NCBI RefSeq assembly: GCF_020447105.2
Contig: NZ_CP096184.1
Location: 2,418,001 to 2,482,000 of the forward strand
Length of the DNA stretch: 64,000 bases
Direction of reading: 5' to 3'
Origin: Demequina sp. TMPB413
Lineage (GTDB): Bacteria; Actinomycetota; Actinomycetes; Actinomycetales; Demequinaceae
Part shown: piece after piece, positions 52,292-60,585 of the stretch
Layout of the letters: every line of letters begins with the position of its first letter
Numbering within the stretch: the stretch's first letter is position 1
Made by a program: the position numbers and the translations under genes
Notes under the pieces: generated by a model
Told to the model about the DNA's origin: nothing
Databases searched by the model: none
Seen by the model: only the letters and a program-made list of their open reading frames with translations

Positions 52292-53683
52292 TCAGCCGCG
52301 TGACTGCTGCTTGATCCGCGCGTGGATTTCGTTGACCTGGTTGTACATCTGACGACGCTGCGCGATCTGGTCTTCGACCTTCTTCACTGCGTACATGACC
52401 GTCGTGTGGTCCTTGCCGCCAAAGTGTTCGCCGATCTTGGGTAGCGAGAGATCAGTGAGCTGGCGACACAGGTACATCGCGATCTGACGAGCCGTCACAA
52501 ATACACGTGATCGCGATGTGCCGGTGAGCTCTTCCATCGTGATCCCGAAGTACTCGGCGGTCTTCCCGATGATGCTCGACGCGGTGATCTCCGAGTCGTC
52601 ATCGCTGATGAGGTCCTTGAGCACAACCTGAGCGAGGGAGAGATCCACCTGCTGCTTGTTGAGCGCTGCAAAAGCCGTGACCCTGATGAGCGCGCCTTCA
52701 AGCTCCCGGATGTTACTCGTGATGTTGGAGGCGATGTACTCGAGCACGTCTGGCGGAGCCTGAACGTCGTCGGCTTGTGCCTTCTTTCGAAGAATGGCGA
52801 TACGCGTCTCAAGGTCCGGTGGCTGGACGTCCGTCATCAGGCCCCACTCGAAGCGGGTGCGCATGCGCTCCTCGATGCCGTTCAAGTTGCGTGGCGAGAC
52901 GTCGGACGTGATGACCACGTGCTTGCCAGCGTTGTGCAAGGCATTGAAGGTATGGAAGAACTCCTCAAGAGTCTGTTCCTTGCCTTGCAGAAACTGGATG
53001 TCGTCTACGAGCAGTACGTCAACCTCGCGGTACGTGCGCTTGAAGCTGAGCGAACGATCGTCGCGAATCGAGTTAATGAAATCGTTGGTGAACTCCTCTG
53101 AGTTCACGTACCTGACCCTGGTCTGAGGCTTGATCTGGCGCGTGTAGTGGCCGATCGCGTGCAGCAAGTGAGTCTTGCCAAGTCCGGAGTCGCCATAGAT
53201 GAAGAGCGGGTTGTACGTCTTGCCGGGGCTCTCGGCGACCGCCAGGGCCGCGGCGTGGGCGAAGCGATTGGATGATCCAGGAACAAAGGTGTCGAAGGTG
53301 TAGCGAGGATTCAGATGAGGGTCTTCCACCGCAGGCGCCACAGGCGCTGCCGATGGCCTTCGCTCACGGGACGGCTGAGCGGGCTCTTCGTCGGGAAGGG
53401 CCGGCGGCGTGATGGACGAGTCGACCGTAACGGCAATGCGGATATCGAGGTCGAGAACTTCGCTGAGAGCCTCAGTGATGGGCGCCCGCAGTGTCGACTC
53501 GATGTAGCTCTTGGTGAACTCTTCCGACACGGCGAGGAAGACATTGTCCTCAACCACGGCGAGCGGCTTGATCAGGCGCAAGAAAGATCGCTGTTGCGCG
53601 GTGGTGGAATCATCGGAGTACAGTCGGCTGACGGCGCGAGACCAGACATCTTCAATGCTGTTCACGGACTCGTCCTTTGCCAC
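52292..53683 (-). CDS. dnaA: Chromosomal replication initiator DnaA
   Basis: 463 aa. Domain I (about 1-85), a short Pro-rich domain II, AAA+ domain III with Walker A GDSGLGKTHLL and Walker B VDVLLVDDIQF, and domain IV ending with the DNA-binding signature GGKDHTTVMYAVKKVE. It melts oriC and loads the helicase. Domain II is much shorter than in Streptomyces. GTG start. Confidence 0.97.
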   Translation of the reverse strand: MAKDESVNSIEDVWSRAVSRLYSDDSTTAQQRSFLRLIKPLAVVEDNVFLAVSEEFTKSYIESTLRAPITEALSEVLDLDIRIAVTVDSSITPPALPDEEPAQPSRERRPSAAPVAPAVEDPHLNPRYTFDTFVPGSSNRFAHAAALAVAESPGKTYNPLFIYGDSGLGKTHLLHAIGHYTRQIKPQTRVRYVNSEEFTNDFINSIRDDRSLSFKRTYREVDVLLVDDIQFLQGKEQTLEEFFHTFNALHNAGKHVVITSDVSPRNLNGIEERMRTRFEWGLMTDVQPPDLETRIAILRKKAQADDVQAPPDVLEYIASNITSNIRELEGALIRVTAFAALNKQQVDLSLAQVVLKDLISDDDSEITASSIIGKTAEYFGITMEELTGTSRSRVFVTARQIAMYLCRQLTDLSLPKIGEHFGGKDHTTVMYAVKKVEDQIAQRRQMYNQVNEIHARIKQQSRG

Positions 53684-53706
53684 GCGGTACCCCCCTTTCC
53701 ACAGTC

Positions 53707-53715
53707 TTGTACACA
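53707..53715 (+). promoter_or_regulatory. DnaA-box-like site upstream of dnaA
   Basis: TTGTACACA (one mismatch to TTGTCCACA) lies 24 nt upstream of the dnaA start, with CTTTCCACA (53695-53703) beside it. This fits autoregulation of dnaA. Confidence 0.5.
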
Positions 53716-53795
53716 GCCGGTGAGGACCGCGTTACCCAATCGTCATTTTGGTGCTGCGGCGTGTCGCTCCGCGGCAACCTGTGCTGATGAGGGAG

Positions 53796-53822
53796 CCTAT
53801 ACCGTTTGGGCCGATGGTCCAA
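53796..53822 (-). promoter_or_regulatory. Candidate dnaA promoter
   Basis: On the minus strand TTGGAC (53822-53817) and TATAGG (53801-53796) are spaced 15 nt, about 113 nt upstream of the dnaA start. Confidence 0.45.
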
Positions 53823-53837
53823 CGGCCCGGTGGAGAT

Positions 53838-53866
53838 TTGACCGGTGGGCCGCCAGCGCGTAACGT
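53838..53866 (+). promoter_or_regulatory. rpmH promoter
   Basis: TTGACC (53838-53843) and TAACGT (53861-53866) with an ideal 17-nt spacer, about 43 nt before rpmH. It is a strong sigma-70-type match. Confidence 0.7.
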
Positions 53867-53909
53867 AAGTGCGCTATTTGACCTTCCCTAACAGTCGTGG
53901 AGTTTCCCC

Positions 53910-54047
53910 GTGAGCAAGCGGACTTTTCAGCCGAACAACCGCAAGCGTGCCAAGACGCACGGCTTCCGCCTGCGCATGCGCACCCGTGCCGGGCGTGCGA
54001 TCTTGAAGGCCCGTCGTCGTAGGGGTCGCGACGCCCTGTCGGCGTAG
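53910..54047 (+). CDS. rpmH: 50S ribosomal protein L34
   Basis: 45 aa: [20 protein letters not shown] then [20 protein letters not shown], the L34 signature. GTG start. It is very basic and binds 23S rRNA. Its stop shares a base with the rnpA start (TAGTG). First gene of the rightward run to jag. Confidence 0.97.
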   Translation: MSKRTFQPNNRKRAKTHGFRLRMRTRAGRAILKARRRRGRDALSA

Positions 54048-54391
54048 TGCTCTCGGCCGGTCAGCGGCTTCGGCGCGCGGAGGAGTTTCGCCTCACGATG
54101 CGCCAAGGAGCGAAGGCCGGCACCCGTACTGCGGTGGTTTACCTAGTGAGAACCGGTGATGCGAACAGCATGGCCGGTTTCGCTGTTTCTCGTGCGGTAG
54201 GAGGCGCTGTGGTGCGCAATCGAGTCACCCGCCGCTTTCGCGCGATCATGTCGGGCGAATTGACCCGCCTCCCGCAAGGTACGAAGGTGGTGGTTCGCGC
54301 GCTTCCCGACGCTGCGTCGGCATCGTTCGATGAGCTCCGATCCGATGTATCGAACGCCGTCGGCCGCGCGCTGACGAAGGCGGCCGTATGA
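54047..54391 (+). CDS. rnpA: Ribonuclease P protein component
   Basis: 114 aa. Contains [20 protein letters not shown], which includes the RNR-type motif that contacts the catalytic RNA. It helps mature the 5' ends of tRNAs. GTG start overlapping rpmH; the stop overlaps yidD (ATGA). Confidence 0.94.
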   Translation: MLSAGQRLRRAEEFRLTMRQGAKAGTRTAVVYLVRTGDANSMAGFAVSRAVGGAVVRNRVTRRFRAIMSGELTRLPQGTKVVVRALPDAASASFDELRSDVSNAVGRALTKAAV

Positions 54392-54681
54392 GCGTCGTGA
54401 CCGCAGTGGTGCGGCTACCCGCGCTCGTGCTGATGGGCGCCATTCGTCTCTATCAACTCGTTGTCTCGCCGTTGATCGGCCCCACCTGCAAGTACTACCC
54501 CTCGTGTTCGCACTACGGCTTGGAAGCTGTGAGCCGGCACGGCGCATTGCGCGGTACGGTGCTGGCAGCGTGGAGGGTGCTTCGCTGTAACCCGTGGAGC
54601 AACGGCGGGGTCGACGAAGTGCCGCCGGTTGGCGAGCCGCTGTTCAGGCACCACCACCAGACTTCATCAGTAGCTACGTAA
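54388..54681 (+). CDS. yidD: Membrane protein insertion efficiency factor YidD
   Basis: 97 aa. Motifs [20 protein letters not shown] and [20 protein letters not shown] with conserved cysteines. It assists YidC-dependent membrane insertion. Sits between rnpA and yidC as usual. Confidence 0.94.
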   Translation: MSVVTAVVRLPALVLMGAIRLYQLVVSPLIGPTCKYYPSCSHYGLEAVSRHGALRGTVLAAWRVLRCNPWSNGGVDEVPPVGEPLFRHHHQTSSVAT

Positions 54682-54691
54682 GGAATCCTCT

Positions 54692-55747
54692 GTGGACGCG
54701 CTCTTATCCCTGTTGATGCCCATCGAGTGGGTGGTTGCCAACATCATGGTGTTGGTGCACCAAGGGCTTGAGTTCTTGGGTATGGACCCCGCCTCGGGTC
54801 TGACCTGGGCCCTGTCTATTGTGGGTCTCACCGCGGTGATTCGCATGGCGCTCATCCCGGTGTTTGTGCGCCAGATCAAGGCGCAACGGTCGATGCAGGT
54901 CATCGCCCCCGATCTGCGCAAGATCCAAGACAAGTACAAGGGCAAGAAGGATCAGGCCTCGCGAGAGGCGATGACCAAAGAGACCATGGCCTTGTACTCG
55001 GAGCACAAGACCAATCCTTTCGCGTCGTGCCTGCCGCTGCTGCTTCAGATGCCGATCTTCTTCTCGCTCTTCCGTGTGCTCAATAATCGGTTGAAAGAGG
55101 ACGGGGAGTCCATTGGACTGCTGTCTGACACGCTCCGTCAACAGGCGATGGATGCGACGCTCTTCGGAGCGAAACTCTCCGACACCTTCCTTGGCGCTGA
55201 CACGTCGGCCACGCGCTGGATCGCGGCCGTGCTCATCGTGACGATGGTGGCGACCACGTTCTTCAGCCAGCGCCAGCTGACGTTCAAGAACATGCCGGCC
55301 TCAGCGCTTGAGGGCCCCATGGCTCAGCAGCAGAAGATTCTGCTGTACGCGTTGCCGTTCATCTTTGTGCTCTCTGGCCCCAACTTCCCTATCGGTGTGC
55401 TGATCTACTGGACCATTTCCAACGCGTGGTCGATGGGTCAGCAGTTCTACGTGATCCGCCGCAACCCCACTCCAGGCTCGGAGGCCGAGAAGGCGCTCAT
55501 TGCCCGAAAGACGGAAAAGGCCGCGCGCAAGGGACTCACCATTGACGGGCGCACGCTGGAAGAGGCTCGTGCCGAGGAGGAGGCCGCCGCGGCCGCCGCC
55601 GAGGAGGAGCGCCGTAACCGGCAGCGCCAGCAGCCCAAGCGCAAGAAGGGCAAGAAGGGGCCGGCGAAGGCGACGCAAGCCGGCGCTGCTTCGAAGCCAG
55701 CAGAAGCGGCGGACGCGTCGCCCGACGCGGACTCTGATTCCCAATAG
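54692..55747 (+). CDS. yidC: Membrane protein insertase YidC/Oxa1
   Basis: 351 aa. Five membrane segments, with MALIPVFVRQIKAQRSMQVI (cytoplasmic hairpin after TM1) and PFASCLPLLLQMPIFFSLFR. The C-terminus (about 255-351) is highly charged: Ala/Glu/Arg then Lys-rich, ending acidic, probably for ribosome contact. No signal peptide of the lipoprotein type is seen. GTG start. Confidence 0.95.
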   Translation: MDALLSLLMPIEWVVANIMVLVHQGLEFLGMDPASGLTWALSIVGLTAVIRMALIPVFVRQIKAQRSMQVIAPDLRKIQDKYKGKKDQASREAMTKETMALYSEHKTNPFASCLPLLLQMPIFFSLFRVLNNRLKEDGESIGLLSDTLRQQAMDATLFGAKLSDTFLGADTSATRWIAAVLIVTMVATTFFSQRQLTFKNMPASALEGPMAQQQKILLYALPFIFVLSGPNFPIGVLIYWTISNAWSMGQQFYVIRRNPTPGSEAEKALIARKTEKAARKGLTIDGRTLEEARAEEEAAAAAAEEERRNRQRQQPKRKKGKKGPAKATQAGAASKPAEAADASPDADSDSQ

Positions 55748-55790
55748 TCGTAGGCCGCCGTACGGGTGGCCCCATCGAGCAAGGACCATG

Positions 55791-56276
55791 ATGACTGACG
55801 AAACTCGCAAGGCCCTCGAGAACGAGGGCGACATCGCCGCCGACTTCCTCGAGGAACTGCTCGACATCCTGGACATGGATGGTGACATCGACATCTCTGT
55901 CGAGGCGGGGCGGCCCAAGGTTGCCGTCGTGGCCGACGGACCCAATCAGGACATGAAGCGGCTCGTTGGGCCTGACGGCGAGGTCCTTGAGGCGCTCCAG
56001 GATCTCGCGCGCTTGGCGGTGCAGTCGGAGACGGGGAACATGAGCCGCCTCATGCTCGACATCGCCGACTTCCGGGCCGGGCGCAAGGAGCAATTGGCGG
56101 AGAAGGCCAGGGCTGCGATCGCCGAGGTCCGCGAGAAGGGCACTGCCGTCGCGATGGCACCCATGAACGCATTTGAGCGCAAGGTGGTTCACGACGTCGT
56201 CCTGGAGGCGGGGCTCGTTTCGGAGTCCGACGGTGAGGACCCCCACCGGCACGTGGTGATCAAGCCAGCGGAGTAG
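55791..56276 (+). CDS. jag: Jag/KhpB RNA-binding protein (KH and R3H domains)
   Basis: 161 aa. KH-like domain (about 15-85; VVADGPNQDMKRLVGPDGEV) and R3H domain (about 90-155; FRAGRKEQLAEKARAAIAEV, AMAPMNAFERKVVHDVV). It binds RNA and in some Gram-positives affects cell elongation. The start is ATG 55791 (AAGGA 5 nt away) rather than ATG 55788. The N-terminal Jag domain is absent, as is usual in actinobacteria. Confidence 0.92.
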   Translation: MTDETRKALENEGDIAADFLEELLDILDMDGDIDISVEAGRPKVAVVADGPNQDMKRLVGPDGEVLEALQDLARLAVQSETGNMSRLMLDIADFRAGRKEQLAEKARAAIAEVREKGTAVAMAPMNAFERKVVHDVVLEAGLVSESDGEDPHRHVVIKPAE

Positions 56277-56288
56277 AGCAACAGATGA

Positions 56289-56304
56289 TGTTTCACGTGA
56301 AACA
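56289..56304. promoter_or_regulatory. parS: parS site 1
   Basis: TGTTTCACGTGAAACA, the perfect 16-bp ParB-binding palindrome. The 56277-56588 gap between jag and rsmG holds three parS sites and no gene I can support. Confidence 0.97.
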
Positions 56305-56463
56305 TCAGCAAGAACGATCGCCTCGCGAGGTGTGCCTCAGTAGTAGCCCGCTGAGAGTCCCACTTCACGGGGCTTTCGTGTTTCGGAAGTAGGCGCCGAG
56401 GCCGATGGGCATGCGCCTCGATGTCAGCTTGGACCGCAAACGCGCGCGGTGTGCCGTCAGTAG

Positions 56464-56477
56464 GTTTCACGTGAAAC
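56464..56477. promoter_or_regulatory. parS: parS site 2
   Basis: GTTTCACGTGAAAC core, 14 bp perfect; the outer flanking pair differs from the 16-bp form. Confidence 0.95.
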
Positions 56478-56504
56478 ACTCTTCTCAAGCGACGCGAGGG
56501 GACA

Positions 56505-56520
56505 TGTTTCACGTGAAACA
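56505..56520. promoter_or_regulatory. parS: parS site 3
   Basis: TGTTTCACGTGAAACA, perfect 16-bp site 41 bp after site 2 (start to start). Confidence 0.97.
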
Positions 56521-56588
56521 TCTGCGCGGCGGCAAGGAGAATCAGCGACGAGGCGGGATGCCACGGACACGATAGGGGAAGTCAAGCG

Positions 56589-57290
56589 ATGGAGCCGCAG
56601 ACACCGGACACGCCGAAACCCTCGGCGTCAGGACCGAAGGACGATGTCGCGGATCGCGCCGCTCTCACAGACTTTGAGGCCCTTGGCCCCACCAAGCTGC
56701 GAGCGTTCTTTGGGGACCGATTCGACTCCGTCGAGGGCTTTGCAAAGCTGCTGGCCGATCAGGGCGAGACCCGTGGGCTCATCGGACCGCGGGAACTCGA
56801 TCGCCTCTGGGAGAGACACATCCTGAACTCCGCGGCGGTAGTGCCCTTCCTTGGTGCGGGGCGGATCGTGGACGTCGGTTCAGGGGCCGGTTTACCCGGT
56901 CTGGTGATAGCGGCGATGCTTCCTGACCGAGAGGTGACCCTGGTCGAGCCAATGGAGCGCCGGGTTGCCTGGCTCGAGGAGGCCGCCGCTGACGTCGGGC
57001 TCGAGAATGTCGCGGTGGTCAGGGGGCGAGCCGAAGAGGTGAGCGCAACGGTGACGGCGGACTTTCTGACGGCGCGTGCCGTCGCCTCGCTCGACAAGCT
57101 CATCAAGTGGTGCCTCCCTCTCGTGGCTCCGAACGGTGAGATGGCGCTTCTCAAGGGCCGCAGTGTCGGCGCGGAGATAGAGCGCGCCAAGTACGCATTA
57201 AGGAAGGCGCGACTCACCGCGAAGATCGAGTCCGCACCGACCCTCGAGGGGCTCGAGCCAACGACGGTGGTCCGCTTGATGCGCGAGTAG
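56589..57290 (+). CDS. rsmG: 16S rRNA (guanine527-N7)-methyltransferase
   Basis: 233 aa. SAM site IVDVGSGAGLPGLVIAAMLP and the family motifs RLWERHILNS and LLKGRSVGAEIERA. It methylates G527 in 16S rRNA; loss gives low-level streptomycin resistance in other species. GGGGAAG upstream of ATG 56589. Conserved neighbour of parA. Confidence 0.94.
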   Translation: MEPQTPDTPKPSASGPKDDVADRAALTDFEALGPTKLRAFFGDRFDSVEGFAKLLADQGETRGLIGPRELDRLWERHILNSAAVVPFLGAGRIVDVGSGAGLPGLVIAAMLPDREVTLVEPMERRVAWLEEAAADVGLENVAVVRGRAEEVSATVTADFLTARAVASLDKLIKWCLPLVAPNGEMALLKGRSVGAEIERAKYALRKARLTAKIESAPTLEGLEPTTVVRLMRE

Positions 57291-57320
57291 AGAAATCTCC
57301 GAGAGTTTTCTTTCCCCAGG

Positions 57321-57374
57321 TTATCCACAGCCGCGCTGATCGAGTTGGGCTGGCCTGGACGGGGCTTGTCCACA
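57321..57374 (+). promoter_or_regulatory. Two perfect DnaA boxes upstream of parA
   Basis: TTATCCACA (57321-57329) and TTGTCCACA (57366-57374), same orientation, 45 bp apart, in the rsmG-parA gap. Both are consensus boxes, which the main origin spacer has only once. Confidence 0.85.
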
Positions 57375-57446
57375 GGCCAGACTGAGGATCCACTCGTCCC
57401 CAGGAAGAGTGTGCATAACTTGCACTCGATGCGTTTGCGATGGTGG

Positions 57447-57462
57447 TGTTTCACGTGAAACA
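57447..57462. promoter_or_regulatory. parS: parS site 4
   Basis: TGTTTCACGTGAAACA, perfect 16-bp site 38 bp upstream of the parA start, where ParB binding could also repress parA. Confidence 0.97.
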
Positions 57463-57499
57463 TTGGCCCTTGCCCCGACCAGAACACAAGGAGTACCGC

Positions 57500-58585
57500 G
57501 TGACCGAACCCGCTCAGGAGCCGACGTCTCCGACGACGCCGACCCTCGGTCACTCCGATCTTGACGGCAGTAACCACGGCGCGCTCGGGGGCTCCGGGAG
57601 CAGAGCACACGTGCCCCCGTATGCGCCGATGGGGGAGCAGCACACCGCTCCTGCTCCCGTCGCGAACCGCGACAATGATCCCTTCAGTGGAATCGAGGCA
57701 GACCTCGACTCGCCTCTGGCCGCGGAGCTGCTTGAGACCGAGCGGCTCCGGCGCTCGCTTGAAGCCACGGACTTCCCGAGGCCCCCTCGCACTCGCGTGA
57801 TTGCCGTCTCCAACCAGAAGGGCGGCGTCGGAAAAACGACCACGTCGGTGAACATGGCTGCGGCCCTCGCCAGCAAGGGCGCGAACGTGCTAGTGATCGA
57901 CGCCGATCCACAAGGAAATGCCTCGACGGCTCTGGGAGTTGAGCATCGTGCGGGCACCCCATCGATCTACGAGGCGCTGCTCGACGACGCCCCGCTCGCC
58001 TCCGTCGCCCAGCGATGCCCCGACCTTCCCACACTGTGGTGCGTGCCGGCGACCATCGACCTCGCCGGGGCCGACATCGAATTGGTGTCTGCGGTGCGCA
58101 GGGAGTACCGCCTCCACGGAGCGGTCGCCGAACTCCTCGAGCGCGAGGGCAGACAACTCGACTACGTGTTCATCGACTGCCCTCCCTCGCTCGGACTGCT
58201 GACGCTCAACGCCATGGTGGTGGCAACCGAGGTCCTCATCCCGATCCAGTGTGAGTACTACGCGTTGGAGGGTCTGACGCAACTCATGAAGACCATCGAG
58301 ATGGTTAAGAAGCACTTGAACCCCGCGATCCATGTGTCGAGCATCGTGTTGACGATGTTCGATCAGCGCACCAACCTGGCGCGCGAGGTTGCTCATGAGG
58401 TCCGGAGCCACTTCCCTGGCGAGACCTTTCCCCAGACAATTCCCCGTTCGGTCAGGGTCTCCGAGGCGCCAAGCTTCGGCAAGACAGTGATCACCCACGA
58501 CCCCCACTCCCCAGGCGCTGTGGCGTATCTCGCCGCAGCGAAGGAGTTGGCCGAGCGCGGCGTCGCCGCAGGAGGTACGCAGTGA
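57500..58585 (+). CDS. parA: Chromosome-partitioning ATPase ParA
   Basis: 361 aa. Deviant Walker A NQKGGVGKTTTSVNMAAALA, Walker A' DYVFIDCPPSLGLLTLNAM and the ParA DNA-binding basic region. An N-terminal extension of about 100 Pro/Ser-rich residues precedes the core. GTG 57500 follows AAGGAG. An in-frame ATG at 57440 would translate through parS site 4 and is not favoured. It moves ParB-parS complexes to the cell poles. Confidence 0.95.
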   Translation: MTEPAQEPTSPTTPTLGHSDLDGSNHGALGGSGSRAHVPPYAPMGEQHTAPAPVANRDNDPFSGIEADLDSPLAAELLETERLRRSLEATDFPRPPRTRVIAVSNQKGGVGKTTTSVNMAAALASKGANVLVIDADPQGNASTALGVEHRAGTPSIYEALLDDAPLASVAQRCPDLPTLWCVPATIDLAGADIELVSAVRREYRLHGAVAELLEREGRQLDYVFIDCPPSLGLLTLNAMVVATEVLIPIQCEYYALEGLTQLMKTIEMVKKHLNPAIHVSSIVLTMFDQRTNLAREVAHEVRSHFPGETFPQTIPRSVRVSEAPSFGKTVITHDPHSPGAVAYLAAAKELAERGVAAGGTQ

Positions 58586-59625
58586 GCAACCCGAAGCGAG
58601 GCCTCGGCCGCGGCCTGGGCGCGTTGATTCCCACGGAGCCAGAAGCGACAGAAGGCGCCGAATCGCCTCGCCAAGGTGCCCGACCGCGCGACGTCTTCTT
58701 CTCGGACACGGCGGCGATTCCGCGCGTGCCGGAAGAGGCCATCGAACCGGCATCGGCCGTCGCGCTCACGCCCGCTGAAGCGCAAGACGACGATGCGCTG
58801 CGCCCCGTACCCGGCGCCAGGTTCGCCTACATTGACCCCGCGACGGTCGTGCCGAATCCACGGCAGCCCCGACAGATCTTCGACTCGGAGGCCCTCGCCG
58901 AACTGGTGGGCTCGATCAAAGAGATCGGCGTCCTTCAGCCGATCGTGGTGCGGCCCAACCCGGAAGGGGAGGGCTTCGAGCTCATCATGGGTGAGCGCCG
59001 GTTGCGGGCCACCCGCGAGGCAGGCCTTTCTGAGATCCCGGCGATCGTACGCAGCACCGACGACGTGGACCTGCTCCGTGACGCGCTCGTGGAGAACCTG
59101 CACCGCTCCCAGCTCAACCCACTAGAAGAAGCCGCCGCCTACCAGCAGCTCCTCGACGACTTCGGGATCACGCATGAGCAGCTCGCCGAGCGCATCAGCC
59201 GATCGCGTCCGCAGATCACGAATACCTTGCGCCTGTTGAAACTGCCGCCATCTGTGCAGAAGCGGGTGGCGGCCGGGGTACTGAGCGCGGGACACGCGCG
59301 CGCTCTGCTCACCCTCGACAGCCCGCAGGCGATGGATCAGCTCGCCACCAAGATCGTCGCCGAGGGCATGTCAGTGCGCGCCACGGAGGAGGCCGTCACC
59401 TTGGGGGTCAAGGTCGCGAAGCCCAAGCAGGGTTCCGTGCGCCCAGGCGGGCGTACAGCGGCTCTCGATGACCTTTCCGCGAGGCTGGGAGACCACCTTG
59501 ACACCAGGGTCAAGGTGCAACTGGGTAGCACCAAGGGGCGCATCACGGTGGAGTTCGCCACCGTGGAGGATCTCAACAGGATCGCCAAGATCATCAACCC
59601 CAAGGAGCAGGGCTTCGGCAGCTAG
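58582..59625 (+). CDS. parB: Chromosome-partitioning protein ParB
   Basis: 347 aa. N-terminal RGLGRGLGALIP (ParA-stimulating peptide), CTPase core with NPRQPRQIFD and GERRLRATREAG, helix-turn-helix region and C-terminal dimerisation domain. It binds the four parS sites nearby and spreads as a CTP-dependent clamp. GTG start with 4-nt overlap with parA. Confidence 0.95.
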   Translation: MSNPKRGLGRGLGALIPTEPEATEGAESPRQGARPRDVFFSDTAAIPRVPEEAIEPASAVALTPAEAQDDDALRPVPGARFAYIDPATVVPNPRQPRQIFDSEALAELVGSIKEIGVLQPIVVRPNPEGEGFELIMGERRLRATREAGLSEIPAIVRSTDDVDLLRDALVENLHRSQLNPLEEAAAYQQLLDDFGITHEQLAERISRSRPQITNTLRLLKLPPSVQKRVAAGVLSAGHARALLTLDSPQAMDQLATKIVAEGMSVRATEEAVTLGVKVAKPKQGSVRPGGRTAALDDLSARLGDHLDTRVKVQLGSTKGRITVEFATVEDLNRIAKIINPKEQGFGS

Positions 59626-60554
59626 CGTCTGGCCGCGCCCTCGATGATCTGCGCGTAGAGTGCGCCAAGCTCCTGGCCGGAGGCCTCGACGGCTTGCGGG
59701 AACAGGGACGTCTCGGTCATTCCAGGAGCGATGTTGATGTCGATCACCTGAGCGACGCCTGCGTCGTCGACGATCATGTCGATCCGCGAGAGGTCGCGAA
59801 GGCCCATGGTGCGGTGCACGGCCAGGGCGGCCTTCTCGACTGCGGCCGCTCCGGCGGGGTCGAGGCGCGCAGGGGCGAAGTACTCAACCCGACCAGGGTT
59901 GTAGCGGGCGTCATAGTCATACGGCCCGTCGCACGCGATCTCCACGGCGGGAAGCACGGTGGCGCCGTCACCATGCCCGACGACGGAAACCGCCACCTCG
60001 GTCCCCGAGACGGCGCGCTCGATCATGGCCTGATCGCCATAGGCGAAGCACCTGACCATGGCTTGGGCGAGAGCGTCGGCCTCCGTGACGAGAGACACCC
60101 CGAGAGCAGATCCGCCGCGCGCTGGCTTCACCACGAGCGGCAGCGAGAACTTCGCGAGCAGGGCCTGAAGGACCTGGTCGGCTCCCACCTCCCTGAACAG
60201 CGATTGAGGCAGGGTGACGTAGTCGGGGGTCGAGACGCCGGCGCGTGCGAACACGGCCTTGGCGACGGGCTTCACCCAGGCGACGCGAGCTTCTCGAGAG
60301 CCGGTTCCCACGAAGGGAGCATCCACGAGTTCGAGGAGGGCCTGGAGCGAGCCATCCTCACCAGAGGCGCCGTGAAGCAATGGCCACACCACAACATCGT
60401 CAAGGCTGCGCAAATTCGGGAGCAAGGAGGTGTCGACATCCGTGACGGTGGCCTTGATGCCACGCTCTTCGAGCGCCTCCCAGACGCGACGCCCCGAACG
60501 GATCGAGACATCGCGCTCATGCGACAGCCCGCCAGCAAGAATCAGCACCTGCAT
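59622..60554 (-). CDS. ddl: D-alanine-D-alanine ligase-like ATP-grasp protein
   Basis: 310 aa. ATP-grasp domains with KPARGGSALGVSLV (ATP binding) and C-terminal VIDINIAPGMTETSLFPQAV. The usual metal-binding motif is E-x-N-x-x-PG; here the first residue is Asp (DINIAPG). This fits Ddl but leaves room for a related ligase. GGGAGGAG precedes ATG 60554. Its stop overlaps that of parB by 2 nt, tail to tail. Confidence 0.7.
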   Translation of the reverse strand: MQVLILAGGLSHERDVSIRSGRRVWEALEERGIKATVTDVDTSLLPNLRSLDDVVVWPLLHGASGEDGSLQALLELVDAPFVGTGSREARVAWVKPVAKAVFARAGVSTPDYVTLPQSLFREVGADQVLQALLAKFSLPLVVKPARGGSALGVSLVTEADALAQAMVRCFAYGDQAMIERAVSGTEVAVSVVGHGDGATVLPAVEIACDGPYDYDARYNPGRVEYFAPARLDPAGAAAVEKAALAVHRTMGLRDLSRIDMIVDDAGVAQVIDINIAPGMTETSLFPQAVEASGQELGALYAQIIEGAARR

Positions 60555-60585
60555 GTTGTCTCCTCCCACATCACGGCCGCGTCGC

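Noticed and set aside
57440-57499. ATG 57440 as the parA start
   Set aside because: It would translate through parS site 4 and lacks a ribosome site; GTG 57500 has AAGGAG.
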